Shown here piece by piece: positions 24,421-34,715 of a stretch of 64,000 nt of DNA (the stretch's first letter is position 1; each line of letters begins with the position of its first letter). This DNA comes from Rhizophagus clarus (Eukaryota > Glomeromycota > Glomeromycetes > Glomerales > Glomeraceae), in the NCBI GenBank assembly GCA_015698045.1, contig BLAL01000304.1, positions 620,001-684,000 of the forward strand. The letters are read 5' to 3'. The position numbers were made by a program, and so were the translations under genes. Under the pieces are notes generated by a model. It had not been told where the DNA came from, ran no database searches, and saw nothing but the letters and a program-made list of their open reading frames with translations.

Positions 24421-25470
24421 TAATTGTTTTCGCTTTCCTAATTTACCCAAAAGTCCAAAACCTACAAAAGAAAGTAAAAAGAAATGTTAGTTAACGTTCT
24501 AATGAATAGGAATAAAAAAAATCAAAATTTTGCAACAGACATTACGAAGCTTACCATTCCACACCATTAAATCTTTTTTTTTACTGCGCAAAAATTTTCT
24601 CTTTATTTGTTTTTTCTCTTTTCTCAAAAATTACTTTTTCAAAATTATTAAATTATTTTTTCCCCTTTCTCGTAATTACTCATCCATCTCAAAACCCAAA
24701 CCTAAAAAAAGAAAATAAAAAAGAACTTTAATTAGCCATGTTTCAAATTAAATAAAAACAAAAAATATATATATATATCAAATTACGTTACTATTTTAGC
24801 ATTTTAGTATTCTGAACCTGAATCTACAGAAAAAAATATAATAAGAAACGTAATTATACGTTTCTCATTAAAAATATTGAAGGAAATCAAAGCTTCACAA
24901 AACTTCAGTTCCCGCTCACATTTGAAAATCCAAACCTTAAAAAAAAGATTAAAGAAACATTAGTTGGCATTTCAAATTAAATAAAATAAAAAAAAAGTTA
25001 AGGTTTCACAACACCATTGTGAAACTTATCATCTTCAGCATTTCAGTGTCTTAAATCTAAAAAAAAAATACGTAACAAGAAACATAAATATATGTTTATA
25101 TATATATATATATATATTAAAAAAAAGATTAAAGTTTTGTAACAAGTGTTGCAAAACTTACCGTTTTTACTTTTCCATTAAATCTAAAGTCTGAAAACTA
25201 CAAAAAGAAAAAAAAGCAGCATAAATTAATGTTTCTAATTAAATAAAAATAAAAAAAGCAGTTTTGTGAAGCTTATCATATTTACTATATATTTCAACAT
25301 TCCCAAAACTACAAAAAAAAAGAACATAATAATGAAACTGTTTCTATTCAAAAGTATAAAAAAATAATTGAAATTTAAAGTTTTGCAACACCTGCTGCAA
25401 AACTTACTATTTTGACTTGGTCGGTTGAACCTGAAATCTAAAAAAAAATCAAATATTTCATTAAACATGG
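24420..25470. repeat. degenerate tandem array, ~170-bp unit
   Basis: Five to six loose copies of a unit with the order CCTAAAAAAAGAAA, TTTCAAATTAAATAAAA, AGTTTTGCAACA, TGCAAAACTTACC and a T-rich TTAAATCT segment. Within a unit, GTTTTGCAACA and TGTTGCAAAAC form inverted pairs. Copies near 24470, 24680, 24920, 25130 and 25380 are recognisable by eye. No coding potential. Confidence 0.55.
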
Positions 25471-26099
25471 TAGCCTTCTCAATTTCTTACAAGAATTAGA
25501 GTTTAAAGGCTTAAATTTATTGAATTGTTCAGCAGTTGTTGGCTTAAATCTTTAATTTTTGGTTCTCTGTTTTTTTTGTAAAAGCCTTTTAAAATAAAAA
25601 AATGGTTTGATTATCAAATTCAGATTTGATGTGTTACCGGCAATACACTAAATATCGAATTTACCTTCATATTTAAGTTGATGTTTTTATTATATCAAAA
25701 TAATAATTACCAAATATATATTAAAAATATGCAAACTAAAACCCTTACTTTTAAAAAAATCTATTAAAAATACACAAATTGATAATCTGACTTCGGTTAA
25801 AAAATTCATGGATTGTACGCAAATCAAAATCTAATATCATAAAATATTTCTATGATAGTAATGCAATCCTGCACCCCACCTTTACATATATATTTCAGGG
25901 TCCTATTTTGGGCCTCTTGAATTCTAAAAAGCTGGTATTTTTTATAGAAAATGATCTTTAATGACAAAATTTTCATTAAATTTTAATAAAATTTTTTTTT
26001 TATTGAATACCTATTTGTATTTTAGTGAAATTGCTTTGCGAAATTAAATATGAATGTAATACAATAAAAGTCAAATATTTAATAAATATAGGTAGAACG

Positions 26100-26700
26100 A
26101 TGTACTAAATATCAAATCAACATTTTGAAATTTTTTTTTGATTATATTTATATCTATTTAATTAACATTACAAAGTTTGGAAAAAATACCAAAATAATAT
26201 TATTACGATATCTTTACGATATCATTATTATATTGAGTTAATATTGAAATAATATCACGTCGATATTATATCAATTATTTTAGCAATATTAAACCGATAT
26301 CATAATGATATTTATTTGTTGTTTTAGTGATATTGACATATTATCGATTTAATATTTTAAAAAATAATATCGTTATGATATATTTCTGATACTGAATTGA
26401 TATCATATCAATATCATATTTTTTCACTTTTTTTTAAAAAAGTTATTGTTGATTTAATGATATCAAAGTGATATCGATTTAACATTTTTTTAAATAAATA
26501 TCTCTATGATAACTTTTTGATATATTAAATCAACATTGAAACGATATCATCCTAATATTATAATGATATCATCTGCAAAACAATATCACTACGGCATAGA
26601 TTTAACATCAATATTATATCAATTCGGCATTGTTTAAAATTTTATGGTTTCTGCAAAGTTATTATATTATTAAATCAATATTTAAATAATAATTAAATAA
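26100..26700. repeat. array of GATATC/AATATT-type palindromes
   Basis: Dense occurrences of ATATCATTATGATAT-like words (GATATC, CGATATT, AATATCG) at 15-30-bp intervals between 26190 and 26620 on both strands. Sequence before it (25470-26100) holds nothing recognisable. Confidence 0.5.
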
Positions 26701-26839
26701 ATAATATTTTATTTAATACAAATATTTCATTTCTTATTACATTTCTTTAACTCTATTAAAAACTAAACTCCCTCCTATACTGTACTATACCTACAGTAAT
26801 TCTAGAATTATCTTATGCTAGTTTTTAAGAGTTGGCATT

Positions 26840-27240
26840 CCTACAAAAAAAGAAAACATGAAAAAAACAACCTACAAAAAGAAATTAACTCATAAAAAAA
26901 TAAATCAACCTGCAAAGAAAGAAATCAACCCACAAAAAAAATAACCAACCTATAAAGGAAGTAACCAATCCATGAAAAAAAAAATTAACCTGCGAAAAGG
27001 AAATAACTTACAAAAAGAATTGATCTACAACAGAGAAAAAGAAATCTTAAAACTGATCTACTACAAAAAGAAAAATTAAATTACCTACAAATATAAAAAA
27101 ATCTGGAATTAACCTACAAAAAAAGAAAAGTCTTTGAAGCATCTTACAAAAAAAAAAGAATGAACTAACTCACAAAAGAAAAGAAACCTGAACCTGATCT
27201 TTAAAAAAAAAAGGACTCTCATTCTATAAGAAAATTAAAC
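26840..27240. repeat. short tandem repeat, ~25 bp AACCTACAAAAAAGAAAT unit
   Basis: About a dozen variants of AACC(T/A)ACAAAAAAGAAAT follow one another, drifting into pure A-rich DNA up to about 27640. The long open frames there (27435-27665) are low-complexity Lys/Arg or Phe/Leu strings and are not genes. Confidence 0.6.
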
Positions 27241-28574
27241 AAAAAAAAAATATTAACTTCAATGTAAAAAAATTATCTTTAACGAAAAAAAAATATTTAC
27301 AAAAAAAAGGGAAGTGAGATGCATAGGTGAAAAATGAATAATAAAAACAAAAAAATTTTTAACAAAGTTGGAAAAAATAAAGAGAAATAAAAATAGGGAA
27401 TAAAAAATAGAAAAAACTAAAAACGAAAACTTTTTTAAAAAAAAGTGGAAAAAAAAAATTTTAAAAAGGGGGAGGAAATAAAAAGTAGAATAATAAGAAA
27501 AAATTTGTTATTTTTTATTAAAAGAAAGGAGTGGCAGGTGAGAAGAAAATCAAGAGAAAAAAAAATTTTTTTAGAAGTTAGAGGAAGAAGAAAAAAAAAA
27601 AATATGAGAAATAAAAAAAGAAGGGTATAAGTAAAAAATGGGAAGAAAAACAAAAAACGTATCATAACAAAATAATAATCATATAATTACGTGTTATGAT
27701 ACCTGATATGAAGTGATAATAAAATTATTAAATTTATTTAAAAATTCTGTATAAATTCCGTATATACATATACATTCTGTATATATTAATTTTTTGAAAA
27801 AATATTTAAAAATAAATTGTGTATTAAATATACAGAATTGCTATACAGAATCTACAAAACGTATAATAATTGTATACAAAATGCATCATTTTCGTATACA
27901 GATTTCTTATGGAGACAGATTCGTTCTAATAATCATGATAATTGAACAGTTTATTTGGAATTTTTAGGCTAAGTAACAATGTTAATAGAACTTTTTTGTC
28001 TTTATAAGAGCTGTATTTGATGGTTTTATGAGTGAAAGTAACCAATTGTTAACCTATATGTAATTGCAACATCTTCTTAAGGATTTTAAAATTTGATTGG
28101 TCAAGATCTTGATATTATACAAAATTTTAATATATAGTCATAGTTTTTGTTAATCTGATTTATTAACAAATAACTTATTTACATCTTGCAGTCTTTGTAA
28201 TCCTGGCAGAAACTTAATCCTAAAACCATCCTGTAAGCTTTTCAAACTTAGTATTATTCCAAGAAGTTTTTTAGAGGCTTTAAGTTAAGTGGTTTGTATC
28301 CAATAGCAAAATATCATATAATTCTTTATATGGTATAAATTTGCAGAAATGATCAAATTCCGCATGTGGTTTTCATGTAAAACAGTTAAAAATGTATACT
28401 CCTCTTTGCTTAATGTATTTTACATATATTTACTTGATTTTTCATAGCTATTCTTGTCATATTTGTATGGATAATCTCCAACAATTAATTAAAGAATGCT
28501 ACCATTTCCCAGACGTTCTTTGTAGCTGATACATATGGTACTCTTGCTATATATTAAATCTATAACAAATATTA

Positions 28575-28756
28575 GGGGAGTTACACATATCACGTAATAT
28601 CCATTTTGTTATAAACCCTTACCCCCTCCCCCCCGTTAGATTTAATAACCAATCAGATTATAGTATTTATAAATTATATAATTAATATAAGTGTAATGTA
28701 AGATTTTAACTATCCCCCTCCCCCCCTTGATAATTACGTAATATGTGTAAGCTTCC
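28575..28756. mobile_element. MITE, 182 bp, TA-flanked
   Basis: Ends GGGGAGTTACACATATCACG and, inverted, GGAAGCTTACACATATTACG, flanked by TA on both sides. C-rich strings (CCCCCTCCCCCCC) occur in both halves. Inserted in the decayed kinase exon; the matching stretch in the intact gene lacks it. Confidence 0.8.
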
Positions 28757-28825
28757 TAATAAACAAATTCAAAATTTCATATCTTGGCAATTCCAGTACA
28801 TTGATCTGAGTATTTCCCAACTTGG

Positions 28826-29009
28826 AGAACGTCTAAAGCCGTGTTCGATCACGTGATCATGTGCAATTAGTCACCCTCTCATCACACCTCAGTTGTCCAT
28901 TTCTTTTATGCATCTCATTTTTTGGAGTGTGAAAATTAATTTGTCACACCCTTATCTATCACACTGGTACTAGTAAAAATCACGTGATCGAACACGACTT
29001 TAGACGCTC
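28826..29009. mobile_element. MITE, ~184 bp, with CACGTGATCG-rich TIRs
   Basis: Inverted ends carry CGTCTAAAG(C/T)CGTGTTCG followed by ATCACGTGAT. The host sequence CCCAA(C/T)TTGG is present on both sides (28816-28825, 29010-29019) but once in the intact paralogue (near 36926), so the target duplication is 8-10 bp, in the hAT/Mutator range. No coding capacity. Confidence 0.8.
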
Positions 29010-29393
29010 CCCAATTTGGGATATCCTGTTCGGCGAATTTCCACAGTACGGATGCGCGCAGGATTGGTTTCAATTCAGGATTGAACTTTGTAAATTCGCA
29101 AATACCAAAGAAATCAGTTGCTTCGAGTTCAAAAAGGACATCTTGTCAGGTGATATTGCAGCATAGTCGGGCTGTAACGGCAAAGTATTCATCATGGCAA
29201 CTTCGGATCATTCTCATCCAATCCCATGATGTGAAAAGATAATCTAAAGTTACGTCATTGTCAATGCAGAAGTCATTTAAGTAAATCTTTTGAATATCAT
29301 CCAAGAAGGGATTGTTATTGTTAACTGTTCATCATTTTTAGTGGCCACATCCTGTTGTTCTGTTTCATTGACACTAGAATTATTATGTGTCAT

Positions 29394-29742
29394 GTTGGAA
29401 ATGAGGTGATAGGATTGTACGAGGTCAAAAATAAATTAATTTATGGTTACACCACGGCTATAATCTTATTTAGAGATTTAGATCATGCACTAATTTTATC
29501 ATTTGTTTTTTTGTCAGTTGATAAACTTTCCTTTTTCGAAATTTTGAAAGTAGCTAAGAATGGGGTTACTTGTGGTTGTAAATTCCGCAAAAACAGTACT
29601 GTTGTGTCTCAATAGGAGAATAAGTTGTAATATATCTTTATGTGTTAGTTGTAACATATACAACGAACGCTGTTTGCTGTAAATTGTTACAGATTCTACA
29701 ACCACAACTAGTTCATTCATCGTTCTCGGGTATTTCGCGAAT
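29394..29742. promoter_or_regulatory. shared divergent intergenic region, copy A
   Basis: The 350 bp between the divergent ATGs of the kinase-type gene (minus) and the pseudokinase gene (plus). It is conserved in the second copy (37356-37661), including GTTGTAACATATACAACG and TTACAGATTCTACAACCACAACT near 29645-29710. It is likely a bidirectional promoter. No core element can be assigned with certainty. Confidence 0.5.
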
Positions 29743-32022
29743 ATGGTAGATCCAATTGGAATCGTATCCTTCGCCTTGCAATTATCGGAAATTGCAATGA
29801 GAGTGTATACCATGGCTTTAAATTTACGTAATAACCGCAAACGTTGCATAACTCTCGGCGAGAATTGCCAACTTCTATCTGGAGCGCTAAAAAATTACAA
29901 AGTCTCTAACGATTGTCAAACGGATAAAAAATTACTTGAGAAACTGAAGGATGTTCTTAACAGGTGCATGCGATATGTCATACGAACTTCCGCAAACAAA
30001 TTTTCTTACAACCTCTGGGAGGTCCTTTTTGTTCAAGAATATGAGAAATTGGAGAATGAATTAGCTAAGTATCTCAGTTAATTTCAACTTTCAGTTCAGG
30101 TAACAGAAAATTTAATTAATTAAAGACAATAATTCATTCTTATTACTAATTGTATTTTGGTTTATTTACTCTAAAGATATGTACGGCCAATACTAATGAA
30201 GATGTAAAGAAAATAATCGAGGAAAATAAATCCGACATGAAGGACTTTCGTCGCATAGTTGAAGACAAGTTGAAACAGGAAGAACTTGCTAAAATTTTTA
30301 TCAAGGATCTTAAACTAGAACCTATCGAGAACGAACCCTCAAAATTTCGTAGTGTTCATAAAGGCCAACAAGTCATTGTCAGTGAAGTTGGTTACCAAAT
30401 TCCAGATAATACCGTTTCAATGGAGCCTGGCAGTGATTCTTTTCGTAGTATACGTCGAAGCGTTGTGATCCTTCAACGACTCGCCAATTTGGGATCAGTG
30501 CACGGCTGTTATGGATTATATCGACAAAACGGTCGAGTGTATGTCGTCACAGAGTACTTGCTATATGGAAGAGGATCGTTGACAGAAGTGCTTAAGAAAG
30601 GCGAGTTACGCGGGAAAACGAAACAAAAGGTTGAAATCGCTAGAGACATTGCATACACTCTCGCATATATCCATGCATCCGGAATTATCCACAAGAGCAT
30701 ATGTTGTGACAATGTTTATATGACGAAAGACTTGCACCCTAAAGTTTCAAATTTTGTATATGGGAGAGAAGTATGTTAAAATTCTTTTTATCCTGATGAG
30801 CATCCCTGCAAACTGTATTTTAAACTTTATCCATTATTTTCGCAGGTGGAAGAAAGTACCGATTACATTGTCACGAATAGTCGTTATGAGCCACCTGAAG
30901 TATTGCCACCAGATGCTAAAGAACATACTTATTTGTCTGATATTTGGAGGTACGTGAAATGTTACTGTATAAGCGTTCTGTTGTGACAACATACATCCTA
31001 ACTTTTAAAAACTTGTTGACAATAAAGCTATGGAGTCCTTCTCTGGCAGCTGCAAACAGAAAAGAAACCTTACAGTGATGATGATGATGAGACTGCTAAA
31101 TATAAAACCAAAAACAAGCAGTTATTTTATATGACGAATGATGAAAATTTAACTATCTGCCCCAAATTCAACAAACTGATTTTAGATTGCTGTGCCATTT
31201 CACCGATAGATCGACCATCAATAAATGATATTATTAAAGTACTTGATGATATTCTGGTAGACTTAACTGAACAAGAAACGATTCAGGAGACGATTTCAAC
31301 CCAGAAAGGCACCTCTAGTAGCAACATTATGATTGAAACACCTTTTAATGATCCTCAAAAAAAAGAATGGACTTTGGAAAATGCTGTTGCTTGGCATCAG
31401 AAAGCAGAACACGTAATGAATACTTTATCATTACTCAAGAACAGTAATCAAACACAACTTGCTGGCAAAAGTGATTTCACTTTACAGGATAAAGAACAAC
31501 TGGAGCAACAACTTTGGAAATACCGTGAAAAGGCGTTCGAGTGTTATCAATATTGCGGATCGATCACAAATGACTCCAGGGCGTTGTATTACACGGGACT
31601 ATATCTTTGGAGGGGTTATGTGAGAATGGAAGAGGACGAGTTTGACGACATTAAAGGTAAAACGTGTATTGATTGAATTTATATATAATTATTGCCGTGA
31701 TATCTAATCTAAACTTATCCAAACACTTGTTTTTAATTCTACAGCAAAAAAAGCAATACCATATCTCCAACAAGCCTCCGATCTCAACAATGCAGACGCA
31801 CAGTATGAGCTTGCCACGTTGTATTACAAAGAACATATCAAGTTGTTCAAACGATCGGCAGAACAGGATAACCCCAGGGGTATGTTCGAATATGGCAAGT
31901 ACTTGATTAGCATGGGAAAGAAAGATGAAGCTTTAAGCCTGATCGAAAAGGCAGCCATGGCTGGAAATAAACGTGCACAGAGTTGGTTGGATAACAAGAA
32001 GAACCAATACATTAAGTCTTAA
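29743..32022 (+). CDS. HeLo/MLKL-like helical domain + pseudokinase + Sel1 repeats
   Basis: Five exons with exact GT-AG phase agreement: 29743-30099, 30177-30770, 30846-30949, 31028-31656 and 31745-32022 (654 codons). Codons 1-150 begin DPIGIVSFALQLSEIA and form an amphipathic helical bundle of the HeLo/MLKL N-terminal type (inference from pattern). A kinase fold follows, but the HRD motif is HKS (about codons 291-293), the DFG position is NFV, and no glycine loop is visible, so it should be a pseudokinase. SYGVLLWQLQTEKKPYSDDDDE and the late kinase helices are kept. The last 150 codons contain Sel1-type repeats (ALYYTGLYLWRGYV; AQYELATLYY; GMFEYGKYLI). One defect: TAA at 30079-30081 (codon 113), where the second copy has TAC. 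Without readthrough the gene would give only the 112-residue bundle. Confidence 0.75.
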
Positions 32023-32210
32023 TTTATTTTTGTATAATAAACATCTATAACTCATCCTTATTTCCTATATCATTTTGTGGTCGAATTTACCTTCAATTTT
32101 ATCAATTGAAATTCACACCATTATTATTTTTTTTGTCGGTCGGTCGTTTTTCTATATAGATAAGATCACATGTATAAATGAATCTTTTTTGATAAAAAAT
32201 TTCCATAGTA

Positions 32211-32250
32211 AGGGCAGTGATATATATTAGCTAATATATGTCACTGCCCT
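32211..32250. repeat. 40-bp near-perfect palindrome insertion
   Basis: Begins AGGGCAGTGA and ends TCACTGCCCT; 38 of 40 positions pair with themselves around the central TTAGCTAA. The duplicated copy of this region (around 39878) lacks it, so it entered copy A after or around the duplication. Probably the smallest relic of a TIR transposon. Confidence 0.7.
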
Positions 32251-32390
32251 AATAGAAAGAGATCAAAAGAACCAGCTATGTTGAAGTCATTTTAGATGCT
32301 ATATTAAAAATCATTTGTTATAAACAACACTCAGCGGTCATGTCACATGATACGCATATTGTGCAATAAATCTGTAAAATTGTCATTATA

Positions 32391-32517
32391 CCACTTCCAA
32401 AATAGAATTTATTTGTGTCGTATTTTCATTTTTGGCTAACCAAAACAATGCTTGTCACAGTCATGTGTTAGAACGTGTTGGATGTGTTTAACTAGTGAAA
32501 TCTATTTTTAGAAGTGG
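32391..32517. mobile_element. MITE, 127 bp, TA-flanked
   Basis: Ends CCACTTCCAAAATAGAATT and, inverted, CCACTTCTAAAAATAGATT, with TA on both sides. Not present at the equivalent place in copy B. Sits directly before the Tc1 element. Confidence 0.7.
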
Positions 32518-32577
32518 TACTGCTCATTAAAATATCACGAAATTGCCTAAAAGAAAATTGTGAGACTTAATAATGTA

Positions 32578-33888
32578 CAGTGCCCGGAAAAAAGTTTCCG
32601 ATCACATGACACCGATCAATTTTATTGTGCATTTTTAAATTTAAATTACTTGATAATTATTATACCAAATTTAAAAAATATTTTTTTATTCGAAAGATTA
32701 AGACTTCAACATTTTATCAATACTTTGTTGGATAACCTTTACTTTCTATAACTGCAACAATTCGATGTGGCATACTATTAACAAGATTTTGATATTTATT
32801 TGCATCGATATTTAACCATTCTTCTTGTAATATTTCCCATAAATGTTCTTTATTTTTTGGCAGAGGAATATGTGCCCGGACCCATCTTTCTAATTCATCC
32901 CATAAATTCTCAATGGGGTTTAGGTCTGGGCTCTGTGCGGGCCAGGGAATACTATTCACTCCGTTTTCCTTCTTCCAACTTTTAACTATTTTTGCCGTAT
33001 GTATAGGCGCGTTATCCTCTTGAAATAAAAAATTCTCTTGGTCATCTAATTCATCTAGAAATGGTAGCAAGTAGTTTTTTAATATATCTACATATACTGC
33101 GCCTGTTACCTTTCCCTCTAATTTCACTAATGGACCAAGATAGTGTTTAGCGAAGCATCCCCACACCATTACTCCTTGTTGACCTGACTTTACGGTAGGG
33201 ATTAAACAATCCACATCATATTTTTCTTTTGGTTGTCTCCAAACATATCTTTTACCATTGCCCCTAAACAATTCGAACTTAGATTCGTCGCTCTATATCA
33301 CACTTTCCCATTCATTTACCCATCCTTTTCGTTCTTTGGCCCAGGTAAGTCTTATATTTCTATTTTTCTCACTTACAAAGGGTTTTCTAACACCAACACG
33401 ATCATGAAAGCCTTGTTTATGAAGGCAATTACTTAAAGTTTTTGTACAGACATCCGTTGAAGTTGAACTGACAAAATCCTCACGTAGTTCCTGAAGGTTT
33501 ACTTTTCTATTTTTTTTGAGAATTCTAGTTAAATGACGGACATTCCTTTCGGTCCTTATGGTCAGTCTGCCAGTTCTAGGAAGTGGAGCTTCACTTCCAT
33601 GATCTCTATAAGCAGCAATAATACCGTGGATAGTACTTTGGGGATGATTTAAGGCTTCGCCAATCTTTCTCTCTATTATTCCACATTTCCAAGCGCCAAC
33701 GACTTCTCCACGTTCAAAAATAGAAAGTTCTTTTTTTTAAACTCCATATTTTATAGTTAATATGCTTTGTAATACGTGGCAAAAAACTAGAGGTAAAATG
33801 ATAATAAAATGATCGACATAACAAGTTTTAAATGTAAATAAACAAATGATCGACAATCCTGTGATCGGAGACTTTTTTCCGGGCACTG
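32578..33888. mobile_element. Tc1/mariner element, 1311 bp
   Basis: Perfect termini CAGTGCCCGGAAAAAAGT and its complement ACTTTTTTCCGGGCACTG (18 bp and nearly longer), each abutted by the TA target duplication (32576-32577 and 33889-33890). One transposase gene on the minus strand fills the element. Length and structure are those of a standard Tc1 copy. Confidence 0.95.
32717..33747 (-). pseudogene. Tc1-type DDE transposase, two defects
   Basis: The N-terminal half carries paired helix-turn-helix motifs (FERGEVVGAWKCG; ATG 33747). The catalytic half has SDESKFELF, QEDNAPIHTAK and SPDLNPIENLWDELE, the D, D and E regions of Tc1 transposases. Two lesions: the ATG is out of frame with the rest because a poly-A run after MEF is one base short, and a TAG at 33293-33295 lies just before SDESKF, where Trp is usual in the family. 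The rest (33292 to 32717) is open. This copy should be inactive unless the homopolymer length is misread. Confidence 0.85.
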
Positions 33889-34715
33889 TAGTATATAATA
33901 TAATATATTTTTACTAACTTAAAAAATTCCGACTTAGAAAGTGGACACCGATAATGAAATTTTTAGTCATATGATTTCGTAAGGTATGCTGGGAAAATCC
34001 GCTACTGATGTTGCTTTTTATTACATATTTTTTTTAGGGATCTAGGGCATCATTTGTGTTATTGAAAATCAAAATATTCATTATCGGATTTTGTTCATTA
34101 CAGGTTGAGAATTGTGTTTTCTGCTGGCGAGATTTTTACACCACTCTTATCAAAGAAGGCTTTTGATGAAAATCTGAGGAGTGAAAAGATTTGTATTAAG
34201 ATAAAAAAATTGAAATGTTTCAAACCAAAAAACCAAACTGAGACAAAAGGATTTTAGTTTATCATTTAAAGACACTTGAAATATCACTGGGAAAATATTG
34301 ATCAGTATCACTTTGCACGACTTTTAAGTAATTCTCTAAAAAACTTCTGGCATATTATTTCTTGAGGAAGATTATTTTTCGATTAGAAACATAATTGTTG
34401 TTCAAACCTGAAAAAGCGAAAACTTTTTTTTTTTTGAAAAGAAATGCTAATTTACTTAATATTTGTGATTAATCTGTAAATTGTAATAAGAAATTTTAAT
34501 AAAAATTTATTTGCAAAATGCATTTTGACCGAATTATTTGGTGTATGTAAATCGATAATCGCCAAATTTCTAAAATCCCATGAGATTTTGAATCATATTC
34601 AAATTCTGTCTGAATACTGTATTTTCAGATATCCGAATTTCTAAATAATAATATGAATTAAAGTAATCATATGGAGTCTTGAAATAAAATATTAACAAAA
34701 TCAAGTCTTTTCCGT
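33889..34715. other. intergenic, no gene seen
   Basis: Downstream of the kinase gene and of the Tc1 element. Some protein-like scraps occur on the plus strand near 34110-34250 (LRIVFSAGEIFTPLL), suggesting an old gene remnant, but no frame continues. Confidence 0.4.

Larger units (their letters stand above)
27917..29393 (-). pseudogene. decayed copy of exon 1 of the 34716-37355 kinase gene
   Basis: The minus strand from ATG 29393 is clearly homologous to exon 1 of the intact gene (37355-36312), for example around the ASWNWMRTV, FGVREFTKFNP and WNDAKFEKL regions. It carries many frameshifts and deletions plus two inserted MITEs (28575-28756 and 28826-29009). Similarity ends within a few bases of the exon-1 donor, so the kinase-domain exons were never copied or were lost. 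It faces the pseudokinase gene at 29743 exactly as the intact gene faces the second pseudokinase copy at 37662. Confidence 0.85.

Noticed and set aside
27435..27665. Open frames on both strands rich in Lys/Arg or Phe/Leu
   Set aside because: They result from A-rich DNA with few stops on one side; no domain, start context or conservation signal.
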